Of a stretch of 64,000 nt of DNA, positions 33,277 to 41,429 are shown piece after piece; the stretch's first letter is position 1; every line of letters starts with the position of its first letter. Both the position numbers and the translations under genes were made by a program. Origin of the DNA: Lentzea tibetensis. GTDB taxonomy: Bacteria > Actinomycetota > Actinomycetes > Mycobacteriales > Pseudonocardiaceae. The stretch is from assembly GCF_007845675.1 (NCBI RefSeq), contig NZ_VOBR01000007.1, positions 248,001 to 312,000 of the forward strand, given 5' to 3'. The notes under the pieces are model-generated. The model did no database searches. It had not been told where the DNA came from and saw nothing but the letters and a program-made list of their open reading frames with translations.

Positions 33277-33468
33277 ATGATTCCCCAGGTTGGTGAGGTT
33301 TTCACCGGCACCGTGGTGTCCAACGTTCCGTTCGGTTCGTTCGTGGAGCACCCGGATGGCAAGCACGGCCTGCTGCACGGCCAGACCGTCGAGGTCGGAT
33401 CGGCCGTCGAGGTCAAGGTCCTGGCCTCGGACGAGGTCCAGCAGCGGTTCAGCTGCGAGCTGGCCTGA
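33277..33468 (+). CDS. Small S1-domain RNA-binding protein
   Basis: A 63-residue single OB-fold/S1-type protein: VGEVFTGTVVSNVPFGSFVEHPDGKHGLLHG matches the S1 start (G.V..G.V....FG.FV....G..GL.H), then EVKVLASDEVQQRFSCEL. S1 folds bind single-stranded RNA. ATG 33277 is preferred because AGGAGG (33262-33267) is 9 nt upstream; ATG 33271 would leave only 3 nt. It stands alone behind a long leader containing a possible 18-codon ORF, which points to RNA-level regulation. A hairpin follows the stop. Confidence 0.8.
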   Translation: MIPQVGEVFTGTVVSNVPFGSFVEHPDGKHGLLHGQTVEVGSAVEVKVLASDEVQQRFSCELA

Positions 33469-33471
33469 GAT

Positions 33472-33517
33472 GTGAGTGAGTAGGGGGCTCCGGCGCGCGA
33501 CGGAGCCCGCTGACTCA
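33472..33517. terminator. Bidirectional terminator hairpin
   Basis: GTGAGTGAG...GGGCTCCG pairs with CGGAGCCC...CTGACTCAC around an 8-nt GC loop. It separates the S1 gene from the convergent coiled-coil gene and touches the stop of the latter. Confidence 0.65.
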
Positions 33518-34306
33518 CGCCGTCTTGTGCTTCTCGCACTCCTTCTTCAGCCGGTCGTGCTCCTTCTGTTGCGGCGCAGAGGAAATCTGCACGTTGAAGG
33601 TGTAGGGCCTTGCTGTCACGCCGAACGCGATCCGGTACACGACCAGGTCGACCGCGGTCTTCAACCACCCCGTGTCGGTGCTGGGCGCGTACGGGCCGAG
33701 CGCGTTCTCGAACCACAGCGGCACGACCTCGTCGCGGTCCAGCGCGGGTTCGAGCCGTTCCCGCACCACCTTTCGCACGGTCTTCACGGCGTCTTCGGCC
33801 GCCTGCTTGCGCTGCTCGAGCTCACCACGCTCGTGCAGGTATTCGGCGTGCGCTTGTTGCGCCAGCGCCAGCTGTTCGTGCGGTCGCTGTTGCGCGGTGA
33901 CCACGAACGAGTCCCACTTCCGCTTGTGCTCCTTGAGGTTCCGCGCGCCCGGCCGGGTGAACGCCCGCGCGGCGTGCACCGCCTGCTTGAACTGCCGGAG
34001 GTAGTTCGCGCTCGCCTCCTCGGCCTTGACCAGCTTCAGCTTCGTGTCCGCGGCGCGCGGCAGGCTGATGCTGAAGTGGTCGCGGCACAACGCGATCACC
34101 TCGGGCGTGAGTTCGGGCCAGTCGTCGAGGTCCACCCGGTCCTGGCGCTCGGCGACCGCGCGCACCTTGCGCTCCACCGCCGTGATCCGGCTGGTGATGC
34201 TCGGCAGCTGCGACGCCGCGGCACTGCCCTGCTTCGCCGCCTCGTTCGCCGTCCTGCGCAGCTCGGCGAGCTGTTGCTTGAGCTGGTCGTCATCCACCGA
34301 AGGCAC
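33515..34306 (-). CDS. Coiled-coil protein of unknown function (SLOG operon)
   Basis: A 263-residue soluble protein with no family I recognise. Residues 6-55 and about 125-185 are strongly heptad-like (QLKQQLAELRRTANEAAKQ, ELEQRKQAAEDAVKTVRK), so coiled coils are likely. The C-terminal third (VVPLWFENALGPYAPSTDTGW, VDLVVYRIAFGVTARPYTFNV) looks like a compact globular domain. It is the last of four minus-strand genes (HTH/TPR, SLOG, membrane protein, this one) and its start overlaps the membrane-protein gene by 17 nt. That coupling suggests the pair work together, perhaps with this one on the cytosolic face. Confidence 0.75.
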   Translation of the reverse strand: MPSVDDDQLKQQLAELRRTANEAAKQGSAAASQLPSITSRITAVERKVRAVAERQDRVDLDDWPELTPEVIALCRDHFSISLPRAADTKLKLVKAEEASANYLRQFKQAVHAARAFTRPGARNLKEHKRKWDSFVVTAQQRPHEQLALAQQAHAEYLHERGELEQRKQAAEDAVKTVRKVVRERLEPALDRDEVVPLWFENALGPYAPSTDTGWLKTAVDLVVYRIAFGVTARPYTFNVQISSAPQQKEHDRLKKECEKHKTA

Positions 34307-34754
34307 CTCCGAACACCAGGCACAGCAACGCCACGGCCACCGCGACCACCCCGGCGACGAGGCGCACCCGCGCGTTGTTCCCCGTCGGCTTCACCAGGAG
34401 CAGCACGCCCACCGCCACCGTCGGCAGCAGGAACACCAGCAACCACTTGCTCGACAGCACCGCGGCCACGACACCGAGCGCCGTGATCACGCCGCCGAGC
34501 ACCTGGTTGACCGGTCTGAGCTTCTCGGCCTCGCGTTCCAGCCGGATCTCGTCGAGCTCCCTGCGGACGTCGAGCATGGCCTGGAGGCGGGCCTCGACGA
34601 GCGCGACGGCCGCCCGGCACGCCTCGCTGCCCGGCTCGGTCGCCTCGAGCCGGTCGATCTCGGTAGCTAGTTGGCGGCGGTGGTCATCCATGCGTGCGGC
34701 GGAATCGGCTGCCATGGCGGCTGATGGTGAACCGGCCGCGGCCGTGCCGAACAC
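34290..34754 (-). CDS. Small membrane protein with N-terminal coiled coil (SLOG operon)
   Basis: A 154-residue protein. The N-terminal half is charged and helical (LATEIDRLEATEPGSE, LDEIRLEREAEKLRP). Then come three hydrophobic segments: VLGGVITALGVVAAVL, WLLVFLLPTVAVGVLLLV and VRLVAGVVAVAVALLCLVF. I recognise no family; the plan recalls the small transmembrane partners (SLATT-like) that accompany SLOG nucleotide sensors in conflict systems, but no motif proves it. GTG 34754 is used; ATG 34715 is an alternative. It lies 70 nt after the SLOG gene. Confidence 0.7.
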   Translation of the reverse strand: MFGTAAAGSPSAAMAADSAARMDDHRRQLATEIDRLEATEPGSEACRAAVALVEARLQAMLDVRRELDEIRLEREAEKLRPVNQVLGGVITALGVVAAVLSSKWLLVFLLPTVAVGVLLLVKPTGNNARVRLVAGVVAVAVALLCLVFGGAFGG

Positions 34755-34824
34755 CCCGTACCGCCAGGAATAGGCCGCTCGGCGTCACAAGACCACTGGA
34801 TCGGCGTCCGGCCGCGTCTGCCGT

Positions 34825-35295
34825 TCAGCCGCGACGCGCCCCGTCCGGCCACACGACCTCGACCCGCAGACCCCACGCGTGCGCCTCCTCGACGACGTCG
34901 CCGGTGCCACCCCGCCCACCGGGTTTGCCGTCCCACACGGCGACGAGCAGCTCGACGGACGCCAGCATGCGCTCGTTGGCCGCGACGTAGGCCTGCCGCC
35001 CGGAGAGCAACCGGGGCAGCACGCTCACCACCGTCGCGCGGGCGCGCAGCTCGTCGTAATCAGCGAGCTGGTGCGGCTTGAGCCGGTCGCGGTAGTCGAG
35101 TGCGGGCAGCACGACCTCGACCTGCCCGCCGCGGTCCAGCACGGCGCGCGCGAACACCTGGTCCGCGCCGGGTGCCAGGCAGGTCACGCCGACCAGCGGC
35201 GACGTGACCTGCGACAGCACGTCGAGAATCCCGGCCCGGACCAGGGGGACGCACGAGGGCACCAGGTTGCTGTGCCCGGTGATGCCGACCCGCAT
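34825..35295 (-). CDS. SLOG/Rossmann-fold nucleotide-sensor protein
   Basis: A 156-residue protein of the SLOG (SMF/DprA-LOG) Rossmann superfamily, near the YspA/YpsA-type members. Evidence is the opening MRVGITGHSNL (the GxTGH-type nucleotide loop), LVGVTCLAPGADQVFARAVLDRGGQVEVVLPA, and ELLVAVWDGKPGGRGGTGDVVEEA, where the second glycine-rich loop and Thr are typical. SLOG domains bind nucleotides or derivatives and often act as sensors. ATG 35295 shares one base with the stop of the upstream HTH/TPR gene (TGATG); the long upstream extension in frame is internal to that gene. Function is inferred from fold only. Confidence 0.78.
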   Translation of the reverse strand: MRVGITGHSNLVPSCVPLVRAGILDVLSQVTSPLVGVTCLAPGADQVFARAVLDRGGQVEVVLPALDYRDRLKPHQLADYDELRARATVVSVLPRLLSGRQAYVAANERMLASVELLVAVWDGKPGGRGGTGDVVEEAHAWGLRVEVVWPDGARRG

Positions 35296-36839
35296 CAAGC
35301 CGTCCGGATGGCGCGGATCGCCTCGGTCGTGTCCTGCACGGCCTTGAGGTGGCGATGCCCCGCCGCTTCCTTGGCGAAGTCCTGCAGCTTGCGCAGGACC
35401 CGTCCGGACGAGAGCTTGGCCGCGGTCGGCAGCACCTCGTTGATCAGGCCGCACGCGGCCTCCGGGTCACCGGCGACCATCTTGGTGCGGGCCAGTCCGA
35501 TCACGTCGAACGCCCGGTTGCGGACCTTCGACGGGTCGCGCAGCGCCAGGGCCCGCGTGATGTGCTGCTCCGCGTAGATCGCCTGCTTCGGGTCGTGGAC
35601 GGCCAGGTCGCGGCACCGCGCCCCGATCACGCCCTCCAGCTCGGCCTCGTCGAAGCTGTGCAGGAACCGCGGCTCCTGGGCGGTCTCCCGCTGGGCGAAC
35701 ACGTCCTGCGCCATGCCGACGGCGTGGTGGAACTCGCGCACCCTGCCCATCTGCGCGTACGCCCACGCCTCGCGTGTCAGCAGCAGCGCCCGCAGGACCG
35801 GTGTGCCCGTCCTGCGCGTGCCGTACTGGCCGAGCTGCACCAGGTCCAGGCCGTCGTCCGCGCGACCGAGGTCGAACATCTGACGCGCCATCGCCGCGAG
35901 GCACAGCGCCGCGAAACCGTCGTTCTGGCCCGCCTTCGCCATCCGGACCGCCAGCACGTAGTAGCGCTGGGCCGCGTCGTGCAGCCCGGCGTCGAACGAC
36001 ATGCTGGCCGCCACCTTGGACAGCTCGGCACCGATGAAGAAGGCCCGTTCCGTCGTCGGGCCCGCCGGCGCGCGCTGCAGGCGTTCGGCCAGCTCGTCGA
36101 GCTGCCCGAGCACCGCCTTGCGCGCCAACCCGTATCCGCCACGGCCACCCCAGCCGCGCAGCCCGTCCGCGACGCGTTGCAACGCGGCGAGCTCCTCCTC
36201 GCTGATCGCCGACGCCGACGACCACCGCGACAGGTTGTGCAGCGGATGCAACCACCGCTGCAGCGGCTCGACCAGTGCGGACCCCACCGTCACCGCGGCG
36301 GCTCCGGTGAGCGCCGCTCGTCTGCTGATCGCCAAGTCGCTCCTCGCCGTCTCCTCGACCGAACGGGCAATGCTCGTCGCGTCCCACGGAGCCGCGAGCA
36401 CATCGGGCGGAGCCGCGCTCGCGGGGCCCGCTTGGCTTGGGATGACGGCGCGGTCGAACCACAGCCGGTCGATCGGAACGCGCAAGACGTGCGCGAAGTG
36501 ACGCAGCTTGTCCAGTCGCTCGATCGGGTTCTCCCCGGACTCGTAGCGCGACAGCTGCGCCTGGCTGATGCCCAGCCAGGCCGCCATGCGATCCTGCGTG
36601 ACCCTGCTGACGTGCTGCGGGTTGTGCCGGTACGCGGAGATCACCGCGCCCATGTCCCTGTCCGCGAAAGCGGCCGCCATCGCCGGGTGCTCCCAGAACG
36701 ACTCGGGTACGTCCGGGGGTCCGTGCACGTCAGATCGGGCGTTGCGGCGACACCGGTGGCAGAGGCTGTCCGAGTTGTCGGCCGCGATGAACGCCCCGCA
36801 CGGGCAAGCGCGCCTGGTACTGGGTCTACCGGTTCCCAT
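35295..36839 (-). CDS. HTH (XRE) transcriptional regulator with TPR-like C-terminus
   Basis: About 514 residues. A short Cys cluster (CPCGAFIAADNSDSLCHRC) opens the protein and may bind zinc. An XRE-type HTH follows (about 80-140, VTQDRMAAWLGISQAQLSRYESGENPIERLDKL). The rest is helical repeats of the TPR kind (about 200-510), as in NsdA-type actinobacterial regulators. ATG 36839 is favoured: GGGGG lies 8 nt upstream, whereas ATG 36845 leaves 2 nt. It is the first gene of a four-gene operon with the SLOG gene, and its promoter region contains two pairs of TGCAT motifs shared with the divergent gene at 37107. Confidence 0.88.
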   Translation of the reverse strand: MGTGRPSTRRACPCGAFIAADNSDSLCHRCRRNARSDVHGPPDVPESFWEHPAMAAAFADRDMGAVISAYRHNPQHVSRVTQDRMAAWLGISQAQLSRYESGENPIERLDKLRHFAHVLRVPIDRLWFDRAVIPSQAGPASAAPPDVLAAPWDATSIARSVEETARSDLAISRRAALTGAAAVTVGSALVEPLQRWLHPLHNLSRWSSASAISEEELAALQRVADGLRGWGGRGGYGLARKAVLGQLDELAERLQRAPAGPTTERAFFIGAELSKVAASMSFDAGLHDAAQRYYVLAVRMAKAGQNDGFAALCLAAMARQMFDLGRADDGLDLVQLGQYGTRRTGTPVLRALLLTREAWAYAQMGRVREFHHAVGMAQDVFAQRETAQEPRFLHSFDEAELEGVIGARCRDLAVHDPKQAIYAEQHITRALALRDPSKVRNRAFDVIGLARTKMVAGDPEAACGLINEVLPTAAKLSSGRVLRKLQDFAKEAAGHRHLKAVQDTTEAIRAIRTA

Positions 36840-36897
36840 GCGCATCGCCCCCGTCACTGAGCGTGTTAGAAGTGTAATCGCTGGTGATCGATAGTCC

Positions 36898-36984
36898 ATG
36901 CATCTCATGCATAAGTCGTAATGAGTGGCGTGTCGCGGGCCTTGTGCACCCGTCCGGCGGATGGGCTTGATGCATCCGCTGCAT
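36898..36984. promoter_or_regulatory. Two pairs of TGCAT direct repeats (9-bp period)
   Basis: TGCAT occurs at 36899, 36908, 36971 and 36980. Each pair has a 9-bp period, and the pairs are 72 bp (eight periods) apart. The first pair reads ATGCAT-CTC-ATGCAT. They sit in the 267-nt gap between the divergent HTH/TPR gene and the gene at 37107, as expected for operator sites of the regulator. Confidence 0.5.
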
Positions 36985-37106
36985 GAAAGTCATCCACGCC
37001 CCGAATGGTGTTGTCGACAACTGGGACGCACCCTGCACATCAGCAGGTGACGGGTCGATCCCCGACATCCGCTCCGCCTGACCCACCACCGGGGAGGACG
37101 TCGCCG

Positions 37107-37592
37107 ATGACCATCACGACCGCGGATACCGGTAAATCCGGAATCCCTCAGAACAGAGCACATGATCGGTTGATCGGCGAGGCAGTCGCCGGATACCGCC
37201 TGCTCGGCTGGCAGGTGTCCGTGACCGAGCAGGGCGTGTTCCTCCCCTTGGGGCCGGCGACAACAGCGCTGGCCATGCCCGCCCGGATCGGGTCGCGCGT
37301 CCTCGCCGACCTCAAGTCGCGCATGCTGGCCGGCCCCGTCACGGTCATCCCCGGCCCGCGCGAGCACTGGATCTTCCTGGCCGAGCTGGTCGCACTGCTG
37401 CCGACGCACCTGAAGGCGCCGCCCGAGGTGCAGTTCGTCCGGTCGCCGCACCGGATCGCGCTCCCGCCCACCATGACCAGGTACGGCTCGCTGCGCTGGG
37501 CCAACCCGCCATCGCACAGCAGGCACTGGTTCCCGCCGTTCACGGCGGTGCTGGCGCTGGCCCGGACGGCGACCGCAGAGGACCGGCGGTAG
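37107..37592 (+). CDS. Protein of unknown function (161 aa), divergent from the HTH/TPR operon
   Basis: I recognise no defined family. ATG 37107 has GGGGAGG 9 nt upstream; an in-frame ATG at 37005 would add a non-coding-looking Pro/Ser/Thr-rich stretch. The protein has no signal or membrane segment. Its central part, GYRLLGWQVSVTEQGVFLPLGP and IPGPREHWIFLAEL, is faintly like the first strands of bifunctional primase/polymerase domains, though no catalytic acids are visible. The C-terminus is basic. It is divergent from the regulator operon across the TGCAT motifs, so it may be a target or partner of that regulator. It lies 12 nt before the first Rieske gene. Confidence 0.72.
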   Translation: MTITTADTGKSGIPQNRAHDRLIGEAVAGYRLLGWQVSVTEQGVFLPLGPATTALAMPARIGSRVLADLKSRMLAGPVTVIPGPREHWIFLAELVALLPTHLKAPPEVQFVRSPHRIALPPTMTRYGSLRWANPPSHSRHWFPPFTAVLALARTATAEDRR

Positions 37593-37603
37593 AGAATCGC
37601 AGG

Positions 37604-38002
37604 GTGCATCGCCGAGCCCTGTTGTGCGGGCTCGCCGCAGCTGCCTTGACGGCCTGCGGTGGGTCCGCCCCGCGCAAGACCGGTGGAGTCGGGACCGCCC
37701 GCCCCGGTGACAAGATCGCCGCCGCCGCTGACGTCCCCGTTGGCGGCGGTGTGCTCGTCGACCTTCCGGGTGACGCGCAGCTGTTGCTCGTTCAGCCGGC
37801 CGAGGGACAGATCAAGGCCTTCAACCCCTCGTGCCCACATGTCGGGTCTCTGGTCAACCCACCGGCCCGCGGGGTGATCACCTGCCCCCTGCACGGAAGC
37901 ACGTTCGACGCGGCGACCGGGGTCGTCGAAAAGGGCCCCTCACCTCGTGGTTTGGCCGAGGTGGCGGTCACTCGTTCGGGTGGAGATGTGCTGCTGGCCT
38001 AG
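37604..38002 (+). CDS. Rieske [2Fe-2S] lipoprotein 1
   Basis: A 132-residue exported Rieske protein. The cluster ligands are Cys77 and His79 (CPHVGS) and Cys94 and His97 (CPLHGST). An N-terminal RR sequence and the lipobox LTAC (Cys18) indicate an anchored lipoprotein on the outer face of the membrane. GTG 37604 lies 12 nt after the unknown gene and has no good Shine-Dalgarno sequence, so translation may be coupled. It is about the minimal size for a Rieske domain, with no oxygenase or cytochrome partner encoded nearby. It should carry single electrons, but its redox partner is unknown. Confidence 0.9.
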   Translation: MHRRALLCGLAAAALTACGGSAPRKTGGVGTARPGDKIAAAADVPVGGGVLVDLPGDAQLLLVQPAEGQIKAFNPSCPHVGSLVNPPARGVITCPLHGSTFDAATGVVEKGPSPRGLAEVAVTRSGGDVLLA

Positions 38003-38105
38003 CTGTGCGGAACCTGTGGATCTTCCAGGGTGGTGAACTTTTCGGACGGGTGGTTCGTAGTCGTGGGGTGAACCCGGACACATCCCACCACCACGGAGGA
38101 GCGTC

Positions 38106-38609
38106 TTGAACTCCACCGATCAGACCACCCGCCGGTCCATGCTGTGCGGCATCGCCGTCGCGCTGGCCGTGCCGAGCGGAATCCTCGTCACCGCCTGTGG
38201 GAGCACTCCCACAAGCGGAAGCACGGGCAGCGGGTCGGGGACCACGGGGAACACCGGGAGCGCGGGCAGCACCGGTAGCGGCTCGCCTCCCACCGGACGG
38301 GGCAACCCGAGCCTCAGCGCGCTGGTCGCGCTCGCGGACGTCCCCGAGGGCGGCGGCGCCGTGGTCGACAACCCCAACGGCGGCAAGATGGTCATCGCGC
38401 GCACGTCGGCGACCGAGGTGAAGGCGTTCAACGCGACGTGCCCGCACCAGGGCAGCATCGTGGGGGAGCCCAGCGGCGGCACGATCACGTGCCCCAGCCA
38501 CGGCAGCCAGTTCGGCTCGTCCGACGGCTCCCTGAAGAAGGGACCCGCCACCAAGGGCCTGACCGCGATCAACGTCAAGATCGAAGGGGATCAGATCGTC
38601 CTGGCCTGA
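38106..38609 (+). CDS. Rieske [2Fe-2S] lipoprotein 2 with Gly/Ser linker
   Basis: A 167-residue paralogue of the preceding Rieske protein. Ligands are Cys112 and His114 (CPHQGS) and Cys129 and His132 (CPSHGSQ). A Tat-like signal (TTRRSMLCG) and lipobox LVTAC (Cys31) precede a low-complexity linker of Gly, Ser and Thr (about 33-66) that would hold the domain away from the membrane. The start is TTG 38106, set by GGAGGA 6 nt upstream. It is 103 nt after the first Rieske gene. Function is presumably electron transfer at the cell surface. Confidence 0.9.
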   Translation: MNSTDQTTRRSMLCGIAVALAVPSGILVTACGSTPTSGSTGSGSGTTGNTGSAGSTGSGSPPTGRGNPSLSALVALADVPEGGGAVVDNPNGGKMVIARTSATEVKAFNATCPHQGSIVGEPSGGTITCPSHGSQFGSSDGSLKKGPATKGLTAINVKIEGDQIVLA

Positions 38610-38639
38610 GGCCTGACGGTTTCTGTCAGACCCCAGCAC

Positions 38640-38645
38640 TAGGCT
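38640..38645 (+). promoter_or_regulatory. -10 box for leaderless uvrC
   Basis: TAGGCT, 7 nt before GTG 38653; no Shine-Dalgarno sequence is present. Supports that start and a leaderless uvrC-rapZ-yvcK-whiA message. Confidence 0.45.
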
Positions 38646-38652
38646 GAACGGC

Positions 38653-40554
38653 GTGGCAGACCCCTCGACGTACCGCCCACCCGTGGGCACGATTCCCGAA
38701 GCCCCTGGCGTCTACAAGTTCCGCGACGCCGGGGGCCGGGTCGTCTACGTCGGCAAGGCGAAGAGCTTGCGCGGCAGGCTCAACTCCTACTTCGCGGACC
38801 TGGCCGGGCTGCACCCGCGCACCCGCCAGATGGTCACCACGGCGGCGAGTGTCGAGTGGACCGTCGTCAGCACCGAGGTCGAGGCGCTCCAGCTCGAGTA
38901 CAACTGGATCAAGGAGTTCGACCCGCGGTTCAACGTCCGCTACCGCGACGACAAGTCGTACCCCGTGCTGGCGGTGACGCTGCACGAGGAGTTCCCCCGG
39001 CTGCACGTGTACCGGGGCGCGCGGAAGAGGGGCGTCCGGTACTTCGGCCCGTTCGCGCACGCGTGGGCCATCCGCGAGACGCTCGACCTCCTGCTCCGGG
39101 TCTTCCCGGCGCGCACGTGCTCCGCCGGTGTTTTCAAGCGGCACGGCGAGATCGGCCGCCCGTGCCTGCTGGGGTACATCGACAAGTGCTCGGCGCCGTG
39201 CGTCGGCAAGGTGTCCGCTGACGAGCACCGCGACATCGTCGACGACTTCTGCGACTTCCTCGCGGGCAAGACGGACCACATGATCAAGCGGCTGGAACGC
39301 GAGATGTCCGCCGCCTCCGAGGAGCTGGAGTTCGAGCGGGCCGCGCGGCTGCGCGACGACCTGGCCGCGTTGCGCAGGGCGATGGAGAAGCAGGCCGTGG
39401 TGCTCGGCGACGGCACCGACGCGGACGTGGTGGCGTTCGCGCAGGACGATCTCGAGGTCTCGGTCCAGGTGTTCCACGTGCGCGGCGGCCGGGTGCGCGG
39501 CCAGCGCGGCTGGGTGCTGGACAAGGTGGAGGACGTCGACGACAAGGTGCTCGTCGACCAGTTCGTCACGCAGTTCTACGGCGAGGACGTCGAGTCCGTG
39601 CCGCGCGAGGTGCTGGTGCCGGAGGTGCCGGACGACGCGGAGGCGTTGCAGAACTGGCTTTCCGTGCAGCGCGGCGCGAAGGTCCAGCTGCGGGTGCCGC
39701 AACGCGGTGACAAGCGGGCGCTCATGGAGACCGTTGCGCGTAACGCGGCGGAGGCGTTCGGGCAGCACAAGTTGCGGCGCGCGGGTGACCTCACGGCTCG
39801 TTCCGCGGCGCTGCAGGAGATCCAGGACGCACTGGGGCTCGACACGGCACCGCTGCGCATCGAGTGCGTCGACGTGAGCCACGTGCAGGGCACGGACGTC
39901 GTCGCGTCGCTCGTGGTGTTCGAGGACGGGCTCGCGCGCAAGTCCGAGTACCGCCGCTTCGCGGTCCGCGAGGGCGCCCAGCAGGGCGACGTCGGCTCGA
40001 TCGCGGAGGTCGTGCGGCGGCGGTTCCAGGCGATGCTGCGGGAGAACACCAACACCGGGCCGAATCCGGGCATCGATCCGGAGACCGGCCGCGCGCGGAA
40101 GTTCGCGTATCCGCCTAACCTGCTCGTCGTCGACGGTGGTGCACCCCAGGCCGCCGTGGCGGCGGACGTGCTGGCCGAGCTGGGCGTCACGGACGTCGCG
40201 GTGGTCGGTCTCGCGAAGCGGCTGGAAGAGGTCTGGCTGCCGGGCGAGCCGGACCCGGTGATCCTGCCGCGCACCAGTGAGGGTCTCTACCTCTTGCAGC
40301 GGGTGCGAGATGAGGCACACCGGTTCGCGATCGCGTACCACCGGCAGAAGCGGTCGACGAGGATGACGGCGTCCGCCCTGGACGGTGTGCCTGGGCTGGG
40401 TGAGACGAGGAAAGCCGCTCTGCTCAAGCACTTCGGCTCGGTGCGCAAGCTCCGGCAGGCGAGCGTCGATGAGATCAGCGGGGTGCCCGGCGTGGGCCGG
40501 CGCACCGCCGAAGCAGTGTTCGCAACGTTGAGTCAAGAGGAGACGAAGTCGTGA
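38653..40554 (+). CDS. uvrC: Excinuclease ABC subunit C (UvrC)
   Basis: A 633-residue nucleotide-excision-repair endonuclease that, with UvrA and UvrB, cuts the damaged strand on both sides of a lesion. The GIY-YIG domain for the 3' cut is at about 14-95 (APGVYKFRD...[18 protein letters not shown]). The UVR motif that meets UvrB is at about 205-240 ([30 protein letters not shown]). The RNase H-like domain for the 5' cut is at about 380-540 ([24 protein letters not shown]), and two helix-hairpin-helix motifs end the protein ([29 protein letters not shown]). GTG 38653 is supported by a TAGGCT box. It overlaps rapZ by 4 nt and heads a conserved actinobacterial operon. Confidence 0.98.
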   Translation: MADPSTYRPPVGTIPEAPGVYKFRDAGGRVVYVGKAKSLRGRLNSYFADLAGLHPRTRQMVTTAASVEWTVVSTEVEALQLEYNWIKEFDPRFNVRYRDDKSYPVLAVTLHEEFPRLHVYRGARKRGVRYFGPFAHAWAIRETLDLLLRVFPARTCSAGVFKRHGEIGRPCLLGYIDKCSAPCVGKVSADEHRDIVDDFCDFLAGKTDHMIKRLEREMSAASEELEFERAARLRDDLAALRRAMEKQAVVLGDGTDADVVAFAQDDLEVSVQVFHVRGGRVRGQRGWVLDKVEDVDDKVLVDQFVTQFYGEDVESVPREVLVPEVPDDAEALQNWLSVQRGAKVQLRVPQRGDKRALMETVARNAAEAFGQHKLRRAGDLTARSAALQEIQDALGLDTAPLRIECVDVSHVQGTDVVASLVVFEDGLARKSEYRRFAVREGAQQGDVGSIAEVVRRRFQAMLRENTNTGPNPGIDPETGRARKFAYPPNLLVVDGGAPQAAVAADVLAELGVTDVAVVGLAKRLEEVWLPGEPDPVILPRTSEGLYLLQRVRDEAHRFAIAYHRQKRSTRMTASALDGVPGLGETRKAALLKHFGSVRKLRQASVDEISGVPGVGRRTAEAVFATLSQEETKS

Positions 40555-41429
40555 ACGCGGAGAAGTCCGGCATCGAAGTCGCGGTGGTGACCGGGCTGTC
40601 CGGCGCGGGCCGCAGCACGGCCGCGAAGTGCCTGGAGGACCTGGGCTGGTTCGTGGTGGACAACCTGCCGCCCGAGCTGATCGCGACCATGGTGGAGCTG
40701 GGCGCGCAGGCGCGCGGCGCCATCACCAGGGTCGCGGTCGTCATGGACGTGCGCAGCCGTGCGTTCACCGAGGACCTGGCGTCGATCATCAAGGACCTGG
40801 ACGCCCGCGGCTACAAGCCGAAGGTGCTGTTCCTGGAGGCGACGGACGACGTGCTGATCCGCCGGTTCGAGGCGGTCCGGCGCGGTCACCCGATGCAGGG
40901 CGACGGCAGGCTCGCGGACGGCATCGAGGCCGAGCGCATCCTGCTCACGCCGCTGCGCGAGGAAGCCGACCTGGTGCTCGACACCTCGGCGCTCTCGATC
41001 CACCAGCTGCGCGCCAAGATCGAGGACACGTTCGGCAGCGAGTCGGCGCAGCGCACCCGCGTGACGGTGCTGTCGTTCGGCTACAAGTACGGCCTGCCGA
41101 TGGACGCGGACCTCGTCATGGACGTCCGGTTCCTGCCGAACCCGTTCTGGATCCCCGAGCTGCGCGAGTTCACCGGACTCGACGGCGAGGTGCGCAACTA
41201 CGTGCTGTCGCAGGAAGGCGCCGAGGAGTTCCTCGACCGCTACCACGAGCTGCTGCGCCTGATCGGCGCCGGCTACCGGCGCGAGGGCAAGCGGTACCTG
41301 ACGCTCGCCATCGGCTGCACCGGCGGCAAGCACCGCAGTGTGGCGTTGTCCGAGGAGCTGGCCTCGCGGCTCGCGTCCGAGGACGGCATGGCGGTCAAGG
41401 TCGTCCACCGGGACCTGGGGCGCGAGTGA
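40551..41429 (+). CDS. rapZ: RNase adapter / nucleotide-binding protein RapZ
   Basis: A 292-residue RapZ (YvcJ) protein. A Walker A P-loop GLSGAGRST lies at about 13-21, and the C-terminal domain contains the conserved [18 protein letters not shown] and [15 protein letters not shown]. In Enterobacteria RapZ senses glucosamine-6-phosphate and guides RNase E to a small RNA; the actinobacterial role is less defined but linked to cell-envelope precursor control. GTG 40551 overlaps the uvrC stop and the stop overlaps yvcK, so translation is coupled. Confidence 0.97.
   Translation: MNAEKSGIEVAVVTGLSGAGRSTAAKCLEDLGWFVVDNLPPELIATMVELGAQARGAITRVAVVMDVRSRAFTEDLASIIKDLDARGYKPKVLFLEATDDVLIRRFEAVRRGHPMQGDGRLADGIEAERILLTPLREEADLVLDTSALSIHQLRAKIEDTFGSESAQRTRVTVLSFGYKYGLPMDADLVMDVRFLPNPFWIPELREFTGLDGEVRNYVLSQEGAEEFLDRYHELLRLIGAGYRREGKRYLTLAIGCTGGKHRSVALSEELASRLASEDGMAVKVVHRDLGRE

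Noticed and set aside
38626-40536. A 636-residue minus-strand open frame
   Set aside because: Shadow of uvrC; no recognisable domain on that strand.
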